Shown one piece after another: positions 25,269 through 33,946 of a stretch of DNA of 64,000 bases; within the stretch, counting starts at the first letter, position 1; each line of letters starts with the position of its first letter. The notes beneath the pieces were generated by a model that saw only the letters and a list, made by a program, of their open reading frames with translations, did not search any database and was not told the origin of the DNA. Location of the stretch: assembly GCA_029866325.1 (NCBI GenBank), contig JARWZO010000019.1:248001-312000 (forward strand), read 5' to 3'. The position numbers were made by a program, and so were the translations under genes. Origin of the DNA: Fluviicola sp. (GTDB lineage: Bacteria > Bacteroidota > Bacteroidia > Flavobacteriales_D > Crocinitomicaceae).

Positions 25269-28250
25269 CTACAATTCCCACTTAAAGCCAATCTGCCCCT
25301 TAGGTCTGTAGTATTCTGTACGCAAGGTTCTCCAGTCTTTACCGATATACGTTCGCATCGGGTAGTTGAGCAGGTTGTTGCCCTCTAGATAAATGGTATA
25401 CTTCTTTTTGAAGGTATAGGAACACTGAAAATCGAGGTTATAATAATCATTCATGAAAACATCATAATCATCGTCTTTGTGAAAGAGTCCGATTCCTACT
25501 ACGGTTGTCAAGTTTAGTTCTTTCAAGTGTTTACCTGTGTAACCAAGCGCCAAACGTGCGTTAAAACCATTCTTCTCGTAGATTAAGCCAACATTTGCCA
25601 ACAAGGGGGTTTGCTCGGTCATTGCTTGTGAATTGGGTCTTCCGGGAACGTTCATTTCAGAATAGGAGAATGTTACATTCGAGTTCACCCCGAAATTCTT
25701 CCAAAAACCGGGAAGAAAATCAAACTTGCGAATGAATATTCCTTCAAACCCTACAATAAAGGATGTGGAAGCATTTTGGTAACGTTTGATTTGGATACCC
25801 GTTGCCGGATCAACATCTGCGGTTCCAACGGTGAAAATATGATCTTGCACATTCTTGTAGAATCCACCGACAGACCACATACCTTTCGCAGCCCAAAAAT
25901 GTTCGAAAAACACATCTACGTTATAAGAATACGTTGGCTTCAAATTCGGATTACCAAAGGTATAAACTAGGTCATAAATGTTTACAACCGCAAACCCGGG
26001 CTTTGTCTGTGCAAAATTTGGTCGGTGCATTGTGCGCGACAATCCCAAACGAAGATTGTTGTCTTTCCGCACGTGATAAGTCGCATTTAAGGATGGCAGC
26101 AAGGAAGTATAATTGATGTTGGCAACTCGTTGTTCGGGTTTTAAATAATAGGTACTCGAAGGCTCATCAAACAGCAATTCACTGGTAAGCGTATCGGAGG
26201 TTTCGCGCAAACGCGTATTCTCAACACGAATACCGCCTACTACATTCAACTTACTTGAATTGTATTCAGCCATAGCATAGCCTGCGGTTTGAACTTCGTG
26301 GTAATCATAGTTGGAACCAACCCATTGCTGATAACTTTGGTTCAACTTATCCATATAATACTCTTTGAATCGATCTTGATTTTCTCCCATGAATGAATTC
26401 AATTGATCCTTGGTAAAAAAAGCAAACAACTGATCTTCGTAATTAGCTCCCAATTCACGCATAAAACCACCTGATCGTTCATTGAATTCAGTCAAGTCAA
26501 AATCAACCAACCTCAGCGCCTGCGAATTATTCGGACCGAAATCTTGGAACCATTCATGGAACGAGATGTGGCGATACCCTACTTTGTTTCTGTATTTTCC
26601 ACCGACTTGAATTTTCCATGAATTCGTGATTTTGTATTCACCATCCAGCTGCACCACTATCGGATCGCTTTCACGTGTATCGTTTAATTGCGAGGATGCT
26701 TTATAGAAATTGAATTGATTATTGGTGAGTGAAGGAGCGTATTTCGGTTGAATATTATACGGATCATCACCGTTTCCATAAGGATTATCCGCACCGATCA
26801 GTTTTCCGAGAAAAATATCCGGACTATTCGGATCGGTAGCATTTCCATACAAATCGATCACCGATTGATCTTGAAATTGAATCAACGGGCTAATAAACTC
26901 AACATTGTAATAGCCATTGCGCGGATCGTTGCTTACATTAAACAAACGTCCAAGCTTATTTCCGTTTTTGTAAGGCACATCTCCGTAACCGAAACGGTTA
27001 TCATAAGCCGCAATTCGTGCTTTCAGCAACAATTTTGTATTCACTGCATATTCTGCGAACACATCGCCACCAAACAATCGACGATTTAACTCTCCATGGA
27101 TATTGTTCAAACGAATACGTTGACCGGAACCTTCATACCAATTGAACTGCTGCATGTTTTGGTATTTATTATCCATCATAGCACCAAACATCAAGTGTGT
27201 TCCTATCTTAAATTTGGAATTGAATTTATATTCCATGCACGTATTGAATCCGGCGGTATTGCGCAAACCGTCGTAACGTTTTAATTGCAAGCGATTGATA
27301 CTGTGGTTGAAATTGCTTCCGTAAAGAACATTGGTAGCATCAGCGGCATAATAACGACCATAATAGGAACCGTTTATTACATAACTGAATTTGTTATTCT
27401 TGCTGATGTTTCCGTAAATAAAATTGAACGTACCGGTCGGTTTTCCTGCAAGTGCATTCATTCCAAGTGCTGAGTTGATGCGGAAGGTTTTTTTTGTGAC
27501 CGCGGCACGCGATAAAAAATTGATGGTTCCTCCGATATTATCTGCCTCCACATCCGGATTACTGGTGCGCGAAACAATGACGTATTCTATCATATCCGAC
27601 GGAAGCACCTCAAATTCGAAAGAACGCGTCACATTGTCTTCATCAGCAACCGGCAATCGATCTCCGTTTAAAAAGGTGGCTGTCCATTCCATGGGTGTTC
27701 CTCTTAACGAGACCATGCTTCCTTCTCCCTTGTTTCGTTGCACGGAAGCGCCTGGAATTCGTGCCACAACATCAGCCGCGTTTTTATTAGGGAGTTTTGC
27801 AATAGCATCTGCAGAAACAACCGTTACCAGCTTGGTAGAATTCATGGTCATGTTAATGGCTTTCGCTTCGGTATTTTTCATAATACCCACTACCACTACT
27901 TCATCGATACTATCCATAGTAGAAGTTTCTATCAACAGAATTTTACCCAATTCAACCGTTTGACCATTTCTTACTTCCAGCTGAACAAAATATGGATCAA
28001 AACCCATTGATGTTGCCGTCAATCGATAGTTTCCTGTGGGAATTTTACTAAACGTAAAGTTTCCGTCGATATCAGATGTCGTGTAAAACGAAGTGGAATC
28101 AAGTTTCAAGATTACACCCGGCACACCTCCTGTTTCCTCGGATACATTACCGCGAATGTTACCAAACGTATTTTGAGCTTGAGAAACAACTACAATCGCA
28201 ATAAATGAAAAAGTGAGCACTATTGAACGAACAAACGAAATATACATCAT
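25269..28250 (-). CDS. TonB-dependent receptor with CarboxypepD_reg-like domain (copy 2)
   Basis: This 993-residue protein has a signal peptide ending VVVSQAQ at about 26. A CarboxypepD_reg-like domain (30-110, with YTTSDIDGNFTFSKIPTGNY) is followed by a plug (about 145-260) and a beta-barrel ending in GQIGFKWEL. It is the first receptor of a two-gene unit; copy 1 starts 31 bases after its stop. The two share the plug motif RGTP-W-NGDRLPVADE and the barrel motif RTMHRPNF-(A/E)-(Q/E)TKPG, so they arose by tandem duplication. Two receptors may take up two forms of the substrate. No SusD-like lipoprotein is present. Confidence 0.9.
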   Translation of the reverse strand: MMYISFVRSIVLTFSFIAIVVVSQAQNTFGNIRGNVSEETGGVPGVILKLDSTSFYTTSDIDGNFTFSKIPTGNYRLTATSMGFDPYFVQLEVRNGQTVELGKILLIETSTMDSIDEVVVVGIMKNTEAKAINMTMNSTKLVTVVSADAIAKLPNKNAADVVARIPGASVQRNKGEGSMVSLRGTPMEWTATFLNGDRLPVADEDNVTRSFEFEVLPSDMIEYVIVSRTSNPDVEADNIGGTINFLSRAAVTKKTFRINSALGMNALAGKPTGTFNFIYGNISKNNKFSYVINGSYYGRYYAADATNVLYGSNFNHSINRLQLKRYDGLRNTAGFNTCMEYKFNSKFKIGTHLMFGAMMDNKYQNMQQFNWYEGSGQRIRLNNIHGELNRRLFGGDVFAEYAVNTKLLLKARIAAYDNRFGYGDVPYKNGNKLGRLFNVSNDPRNGYYNVEFISPLIQFQDQSVIDLYGNATDPNSPDIFLGKLIGADNPYGNGDDPYNIQPKYAPSLTNNQFNFYKASSQLNDTRESDPIVVQLDGEYKITNSWKIQVGGKYRNKVGYRHISFHEWFQDFGPNNSQALRLVDFDLTEFNERSGGFMRELGANYEDQLFAFFTKDQLNSFMGENQDRFKEYYMDKLNQSYQQWVGSNYDYHEVQTAGYAMAEYNSSKLNVVGGIRVENTRLRETSDTLTSELLFDEPSSTYYLKPEQRVANINYTSLLPSLNATYHVRKDNNLRLGLSRTMHRPNFAQTKPGFAVVNIYDLVYTFGNPNLKPTYSYNVDVFFEHFWAAKGMWSVGGFYKNVQDHIFTVGTADVDPATGIQIKRYQNASTSFIVGFEGIFIRKFDFLPGFWKNFGVNSNVTFSYSEMNVPGRPNSQAMTEQTPLLANVGLIYEKNGFNARLALGYTGKHLKELNLTTVVGIGLFHKDDDYDVFMNDYYNLDFQCSYTFKKKYTIYLEGNNLLNYPMRTYIGKDWRTLRTEYYRPKGQIGFKWEL

Positions 28251-28271
28251 GATTAATAAATTACTTCAGGA

Positions 28272-28279
28272 CAAAAGTA
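28272..28279 (-). promoter_or_regulatory. Likely -7 box of the TonB receptor unit
   Basis: On the minus strand TACTTTTG matches TAnnTTTG, about 22 bases ahead of the ATG at 28250. A TTG lies upstream, with a longer than usual spacer. Confidence 0.4.
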
Positions 28280-28507
28280 ATTTACATAAAATGAATATAA
28301 GTCAACTATTTATTAGGTTAATGTTAATTTTAACCTCATAATTTGACAAATAGTAAACTTTTTAGGGCTAAATCGGTTTATTTATTTTACTATTAGTCAT
28401 TTTTTGATGAAATTGTTTCTTCTTTAGAAAATAGCTTTTGGAGCGTAGAATGCGGTTCTAAAACAACCATCAACAAAGTACAAGCCCGTACACTTATTTC
28501 TAAGTGT

Positions 28508-28540
28508 TCTGACGAAATTCTTATGTTGAGCTCACATTAT
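28508..28540 (-). repeat. Dispersed repeat, upstream border of the phosphonate locus
   Basis: TCTGACGAAATTCTTAT (28508-28524) is identical to 11692-11708 in the same orientation. The following 16 bases are a diverged copy of the CGAACTCACGTTAA segment. Confidence 0.65.
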
Positions 28541-28600
28541 TTATGCGGGAAGGAAAATCAACTATGAAACTTTTAAGAGTTGTTGAAAGAGTCAAAAGCC

Positions 28601-29176
28601 TTATTGAGGAGGCTTCATGAGGTAGAAGGTAATCATCTTCACTGGATTTTTCCCTGAGTTTTTCATGCTATGCGGAAAATTTCCGTCATAATATATTGCA
28701 TCACCTTCAGCAAGTATGATTTTTTCGTCACCAAGTTCATACTCAATTTCACCCGATAATATATAGTCGATTTCAAGGCAATCTGTCACCACATGTTCAC
28801 GGTAAGTGGTTGGGTTAACGGTAACAATTACCATTCGCAAGTAGGCATTGGTAATGTTGTCGGTCAATAATAGTTCGTAACCGACTCCTTCAGAATCTTC
28901 GCGCTCTTCAACTTCGCCTTCACCTTTACGAATCAATAAATAAGGGCTCCCTTCCGAAACATTCACTTCACGCACCAAATCCATTAGGCTTACCTCTAGC
29001 GCTTGCGCCAAATTATGCAGGACCGGTAACGAAGGAATTGTTCTGAAATTTTCAATTTTGGAAAGTAAACCAGCTGTGACATTGCTTTTTTCTGCCACTT
29101 CTTTCAGGTTCATCTTTTTATCCTTACGTATTCGCTTAATGGTTTTTCCTACTACACTGAGTGAATCAATTTTCAT
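28601..29176 (-). CDS. XRE-family regulator with C-terminal cupin
   Basis: The protein has 191 residues from the ATG at 29176; the frame upstream has no good start. An XRE helix-turn-helix (about 9-62, MNLKEVAEKSNVTAGLLSKIE) is followed by a cupin_2 domain (about 105-185, with HVVTDCLEIDYILSGEIEYELG). XRE-cupin proteins sense a small molecule in the cupin and often control the adjacent catabolic genes. It is encoded on the same strand directly upstream of the receptor and phosphonate genes, so it is the likely regulator of the locus. A perfect palindrome at 29237-29258 is a candidate operator. Which ligand it senses is unknown; phosphonoacetaldehyde or AEP are guesses. Confidence 0.88.
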   Translation of the reverse strand: MKIDSLSVVGKTIKRIRKDKKMNLKEVAEKSNVTAGLLSKIENFRTIPSLPVLHNLAQALEVSLMDLVREVNVSEGSPYLLIRKGEGEVEEREDSEGVGYELLLTDNITNAYLRMVIVTVNPTTYREHVVTDCLEIDYILSGEIEYELGDEKIILAEGDAIYYDGNFPHSMKNSGKNPVKMITFYLMKPPQ

Positions 29177-29236
29177 AATCGGAGGTCTTGTGACGGACGA
29201 AAGTAGCATTTTTTTCAGTAGAAAAATTGCGAATAA

Positions 29237-29258
29237 CATACCATTCAATAATGGTATG
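29237..29258. promoter_or_regulatory. Palindromic operator candidate upstream of the XRE-cupin gene
   Basis: CATACCATT (29237-29245) and AATGGTATG (29250-29258) form a perfect 9-bp dyad with a 4-base centre, 61 bases ahead of the regulator's ATG. A further half-site GGTGGTAT follows at about 29265. A dyad of this size fits an XRE dimer. Confidence 0.55.
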
Positions 29259-29376
29259 CCAAAAGGTGGTATTGTTACTGTTTTGTTTTGTGCCCTAAGT
29301 TCATTATATGTCTAGTCCTGAAATAGCAACACACAAAAGTATTGCTATTTCAGGATTGACACGCTGATCAAAATGA

Positions 29377-31260
29377 TTATTTATTTATAACGATCCTCTT
29401 ACTTATCAATGTGTTATCGATTGTAATTTCCAAGAAGTATATTCCACCGGCTAATAGTTGATCTACTAAATTAATTTGGAAGTTAGTTTGTGCTCCGAAA
29501 GCATTGTTGTATAAGACATTCCCCAATACATCAACCACCGAAACAGCAACATCTTTATCAACTGTATTTGTCAATTCAACTGTGAAATTACCGTTGTTCG
29601 GATTCGGGAACACATTTATGCTTTGCTCGAGTTGCAATTCAGATAGTCCAACTCCGTTTACAGTAATTTGAGTTGATGTTGTGTCGTTTCCACAATCATT
29701 TGTTGCTACCAAAACTACTGTATACGTTCCGCTTGCCGCATACGTATGTGATGGATTTTGATTGGTACTCGTGTTTCCGTCACCAAAATTCCACATCCAA
29801 GAAGTTGCATTGGTAGAATTGTCAGTAAAATTGCTGGTAACCGAGGTAATAACTTGCGTGAAATTCGCCACAGGAGCATCTAATAGATCCACCACAACCT
29901 CATCCGTAGCTTCACAACCATCAGCATTTGTAACTGTCACTCCATACGTTCCGGCAGTAGCAACTAGTATTACCTGTGCCGTATCACCCGTGTTCCATAA
30001 AAATGTATCTCCCGCATTATTGGCATCAAGAGCCAATTCGCTACCATTACAAATGGTTGTGTCTGCAAGTAATTCAACTACTGGTAATGCAAGAAAATCA
30101 ACCACTACAGATGACGTATCCAAACATCCGTCTATACTTGTAGCAACTACTACGTAGGTACCTGATGTGTTCACATTAATCGATTGAATGGTATCTCCGG
30201 TAGACCAGCTAAAAGATGCTCCATTCCCAGGATTTAATAAGACTGCACCGCCATCGCATAGAGTGGTGTCATTTCCTAAATCTATCACATAATCAACTAC
30301 CGAAGTAACTGAAGTGTCATACCCAACGCAACCATTGATATCCGTCACCATTACTTCAATTGTATCCGCACTGTTCACCGAAATCGTTTGAGTGGTATCA
30401 CCTGTGTTCCAGCTGTAAGAAGACCCAGGGAATCCTGCATCAAAAACGACTGAATTACCTAAACAAATGGTTGGATTATTCTCAATATCAACAGCAGGAA
30501 GCTGATTGACAATTAAATTGATCGAATCTGTGTTACTGCATAAATTGATCGCATCTGTTACTTCAACCGAGTACATTGCATCCACAGCAGGCGCAACTGT
30601 AATTGACTGGGTTGTTTCTCCCGTACTCCAAGCGTATTGCAATGGTAGTTCATAATGGATTATTCCATTAAAAACACGGGGTGAAAATATCGCTCCACCA
30701 CTCGCAAATGGATATTCCATTCCTTTACCTTGCAGAAACTGAATGTTAGCATCAGAAGCAAAAACAGCACCAACACTCGAACCATTGGAGTAATTTAATG
30801 ATACCGAAGTGTTCGTTGACGTTACATAAAATGAATATGTTTGCCCGGCAGGGATCGTCACTCCAACATTCAACGGAATAGGAGTTGCTGTTCCGTAAGG
30901 TTGAGCTGTTATCGCCACTGAACCAACTAAGGTCCAACCTGCCGAATTACTTTCAAAGCCAACAAATGTACCCGGACGGTAATAAATTTCAATCGTTGTA
31001 TTTCCCATTGGGTGTGCATCAAACCCAGTAATCGTTACTGTGTTGGTAGCAACAATGTCAAACATATTTCCTCGATGATTGTTTCCAGCACCTAATGTTG
31101 TAGTCAACGCTTGCTGAGCTCCGGTAGTAGATAAAACAATTGAATCACCGGCGCATAACGTAGTGTCCGAAGCCGAAATTTGATACGTACATTGCGCTGT
31201 TGTTACTGTTTCAACCCCTAAAAAAAGAGCTATAAAACAGATTAGTTTATTCATTTTCAT
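29377..31260 (-). CDS. Secreted PKD-domain protein with T9SS sorting domain
   Basis: This protein of about 627 residues uses the ATG at 31260 (a GTG one codon earlier is possible). A signal peptide (to TTAQ at about 22) is followed by repeated adhesin-like beta units with the pattern YSWNTGDTTQTISV (about five copies between residues 210 and 460). One PKD domain follows (about 460-545, WNFGDGNTSTNQNPSHTY), then a type A T9SS domain (VFPNPNNG to KRIVINK). It is a surface or released adhesin-type protein with no enzymatic motif. It is separated from the phosphonate regulator by about 200 bases and seems to be an independent unit. Confidence 0.85.
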   Translation of the reverse strand: MKMNKLICFIALFLGVETVTTAQCTYQISASDTTLCAGDSIVLSTTGAQQALTTTLGAGNNHRGNMFDIVATNTVTITGFDAHPMGNTTIEIYYRPGTFVGFESNSAGWTLVGSVAITAQPYGTATPIPLNVGVTIPAGQTYSFYVTSTNTSVSLNYSNGSSVGAVFASDANIQFLQGKGMEYPFASGGAIFSPRVFNGIIHYELPLQYAWSTGETTQSITVAPAVDAMYSVEVTDAINLCSNTDSINLIVNQLPAVDIENNPTICLGNSVVFDAGFPGSSYSWNTGDTTQTISVNSADTIEVMVTDINGCVGYDTSVTSVVDYVIDLGNDTTLCDGGAVLLNPGNGASFSWSTGDTIQSINVNTSGTYVVVATSIDGCLDTSSVVVDFLALPVVELLADTTICNGSELALDANNAGDTFLWNTGDTAQVILVATAGTYGVTVTNADGCEATDEVVVDLLDAPVANFTQVITSVTSNFTDNSTNATSWMWNFGDGNTSTNQNPSHTYAASGTYTVVLVATNDCGNDTTSTQITVNGVGLSELQLEQSINVFPNPNNGNFTVELTNTVDKDVAVSVVDVLGNVLYNNAFGAQTNFQINLVDQLLAGGIYFLEITIDNTLISKRIVINK

Positions 31261-31263
31261 CAC

Positions 31264-31629
31264 TTTTTTAATTAAATTAATTCGTCAAAGATACTTTTAG
31301 TTAAATCCTAAAGGACTATTTAGTTAGTTATTATTTAAACAACTTTTTTAACACTACAAAATTAGTGTTTTGTCACTTTCTGATATAGGTATAAATACCT
31401 GATTTCATCGTTGTGTTTAATATAAAACATAAAAAAGTTGGTTTTGGTTCCTACAACTTGGTATTCAATTACATTAAAGTGAGTATGAATAGTGAAATTG
31501 GAGACGTTGATTAACCATTTTTGAGTATTTTTCAGTATTAATCTGAGAATAATATAGAATATCCCATTTTAACAAGTGATACTCCTATCTTTACCTCAAA
31601 CTTATTCGACGTATTTATAGTTCATCATC
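31264..31629. other. Intergenic region between divergent genes
   Basis: I see no gene here. AGGTATaaATACCT (31387-31400) is a perfect short palindrome that resembles a core of the operator at 29237-29258. TATCTTTA at 31586-31593 is a plausible -7 box for the OmpA-family gene. Confidence 0.45.
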
Positions 31630-33945
31630 ATGAGAATAATTGCCTTAACAATCACTTTATCCTTTTTCGGATTTCTTCGAGCTCAACAAGCCTATACGGG
31701 AATCGTTACTGACAACTCGGTAAGTTCTTACCTGGCTTCTCACAATCCGTCGTCGATTGTTGATTCAAAAAGCAAATTTTCAATCAGTTCTCACCTTAAT
31801 TTTTCGCGAATCGGCAATTTTGCTTCAAGAGATTATATACCTTATGGTACCAAATCAAAGTACGTAGAGGCCAAAAATCCCGGTTACCAAAAAAGCTATT
31901 TAACGTTTGATGTGCTTAATCTGAAGTACGAATTCAATCATCAAAATGCTGTTGCTTATTCGTTGCGCTTCAGAACGTTTGATTCTAAAGCAGGAATCCC
32001 AACCAATTGGTCAAAAAATGCGGCACTAGACTATGATTCGAATGCGATCAACTTGCAAGAAAGCTTCACTGACCTCAGTCTTAACAGAATGTATTTTTCT
32101 GAGCACAATTTCACGTATGCCCGAACCATTTTTGATCGTAAAACCTCGTTTTTAAAAGCCGGAGCGTCATTGAAAATCCTTAATGGCATCGATGCTTCTT
32201 ATTTTTATGTCAACGGCGGCACCACACAATTTACGGATAGCACTTCGCCCAATATGCAAGTCACCAACCTAGATGCCGATTTTGGGAGCGCTGTTACTAA
32301 AAATCAATTAAAGTATAAAAACCGTGGACTGGGGCTTGACATTGGCTTTACGTATGAATACCGTCCGAATTTCGAAGATCAATATTATGAAATGGACGGC
32401 GCCAAAAGAAACGTGCGCTATGACATCAATAAATACAAGTGGAAAATCACCGGTTCCATTACAGATATCGGCTGGATTCGTTACATGCAAGATACGACCT
32501 ACCATAATTTCACGGCAAACGGTATCACTGCAAATGCGGAAAAGCTTGTAGATGTCAATTCGTTGATCACCACTCCATTCGGCTACATTCAAGACAGTTT
32601 GCAGCCTCAAGGAACAAAATCAAGCACGCAAGTCACTAAGTTCAGAATGAACATGCCTACGTCTATCCACGGTGGATTTGACCTTAATGTATTGAAGAAT
32701 TTTTACGTGAGTTACAATGTTTCCGTTCCGCTCAGTTTAAAGGGTGATAAAACCAAAATCTCTTACTTCTTCATTCAAACGGTAACACCGCGAATTGAGA
32801 AGCAAAAATGGTCAATCATGATGCCGCTTTCGCACATGGGCAATGGTAAATTTTACATTGGTTGTGCTGGAAGAGTGGCCGTTAAAAACTTCTCTATCTT
32901 TGCAGGATCAAACAATTTATCGTTTTTCTACGGAAAAAAAGCCTCACTCGGACGAAACATCTTTGCAGGTGTTTCTTACAGTATTCTGTATAAAGTTCCC
33001 GATGACAGTGATCGAGACAAAATCTCAGATGAAAAAGATGCTTGTCCGTATGATCCGGGATTGCCTGAATACAACGGATGTCCTGATACGGATGGCGATG
33101 GCATCATTGACAAGGAAGATAATTGCATTTACGACAAAGGTCCGCGTTCTACCAACGGTTGTCCTGACCGCGATGGTGACGGAATTGTAGACATGAATGA
33201 TATGTGTCCGGATAATAAAGGTTTGGGGATTCATTACGGTTGTCCGGATAGTGATTTGGATGGTGTCATTGATGCTGCCGACCGTTGTCCGGATGTGCCG
33301 GGAGTTGAACTGAACAATGGTTGTCCGCTTGAAAACAAAGGCTGTTGTTTGGATGAAGACGGCGATGGTATTTTGAACGATGTGGATAAATGTCCTTCTG
33401 TTCCCGGATCATTCTACAATTTCGGTTGCCCGATTGATTCTACCAATATCAACAAGATTAATCTGCAAAACGAAAAAGAGCAAAAAGATGCCAATAATAC
33501 CGGTGAACAGGTAAAAGACAATCCTGCAATTGATCTGCGCAAACAACTGATCACTTCGTCGGAAGAAATGTCGAACGTTCTTGCTGATAAAGACATCATC
33601 CGTAATCATTCCGTTTATTTTGATGTTGATCAAGCAACATTGATTGAGGATGAGCGTAAAAAACTGGATGCTTTTGTAAAATCGTTCCCGAAAAACGAGA
33701 AGCTGACCATTATTTTGATTGGGAACACCGATCAAGACGGATCGTTGGATTACAACTTGATTCTCTCTAAAAAACGAGCAGAAACAGTGCAACGAAAACT
33801 GATTGAGTATTACGGTTTTGATGCCGCAAATATCACCGTTTATTATTTCGGAGAAGAAAAATCCATTCACAAAGGATCGTACACCGAAGAAATGAAACGA
33901 AGAGATCGTAAAGTGGAAATCAAGTTGGTTAGAATGCCGAAATAA
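31630..33945 (+). CDS. OmpA-family outer-membrane protein with DUF5723 and thrombospondin type 3 repeats
   Basis: This 771-residue protein has a signal peptide (cleaved after LRAQ at about 19). A long beta-barrel-like N-terminal part (DUF5723 type, about 25-450) is followed by Ca-binding TSP3 repeats (about 455-600, with DTDGDGIIDKEDNC and DRDGDGIVDMNDMC). A C-terminal OmpA peptidoglycan-binding domain (about 655-770) includes GNTDQDGSLDYNLILSKKRA, the usual D and R contacts. It would tie the outer membrane to the cell wall. The next gene starts one base after the stop. Proteins of this kind often accompany gliding or T9SS machinery, but no such genes are seen here. Confidence 0.87.
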   Translation: MRIIALTITLSFFGFLRAQQAYTGIVTDNSVSSYLASHNPSSIVDSKSKFSISSHLNFSRIGNFASRDYIPYGTKSKYVEAKNPGYQKSYLTFDVLNLKYEFNHQNAVAYSLRFRTFDSKAGIPTNWSKNAALDYDSNAINLQESFTDLSLNRMYFSEHNFTYARTIFDRKTSFLKAGASLKILNGIDASYFYVNGGTTQFTDSTSPNMQVTNLDADFGSAVTKNQLKYKNRGLGLDIGFTYEYRPNFEDQYYEMDGAKRNVRYDINKYKWKITGSITDIGWIRYMQDTTYHNFTANGITANAEKLVDVNSLITTPFGYIQDSLQPQGTKSSTQVTKFRMNMPTSIHGGFDLNVLKNFYVSYNVSVPLSLKGDKTKISYFFIQTVTPRIEKQKWSIMMPLSHMGNGKFYIGCAGRVAVKNFSIFAGSNNLSFFYGKKASLGRNIFAGVSYSILYKVPDDSDRDKISDEKDACPYDPGLPEYNGCPDTDGDGIIDKEDNCIYDKGPRSTNGCPDRDGDGIVDMNDMCPDNKGLGIHYGCPDSDLDGVIDAADRCPDVPGVELNNGCPLENKGCCLDEDGDGILNDVDKCPSVPGSFYNFGCPIDSTNINKINLQNEKEQKDANNTGEQVKDNPAIDLRKQLITSSEEMSNVLADKDIIRNHSVYFDVDQATLIEDERKKLDAFVKSFPKNEKLTIILIGNTDQDGSLDYNLILSKKRAETVQRKLIEYYGFDAANITVYYFGEEKSIHKGSYTEEMKRRDRKVEIKLVRMPK

Positions 33946-33946
33946 G

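Noticed and set aside
22310-28250. SusC/SusD polysaccharide utilisation locus
   Set aside because: No SusD-like lipoprotein and no glycoside hydrolase are present; neighbours point to phosphonates.
30752-30937. Short ORFs overlapping large genes on other frames
   Set aside because: These are shadows of clear coding sequences; they have no start context and atypical composition.
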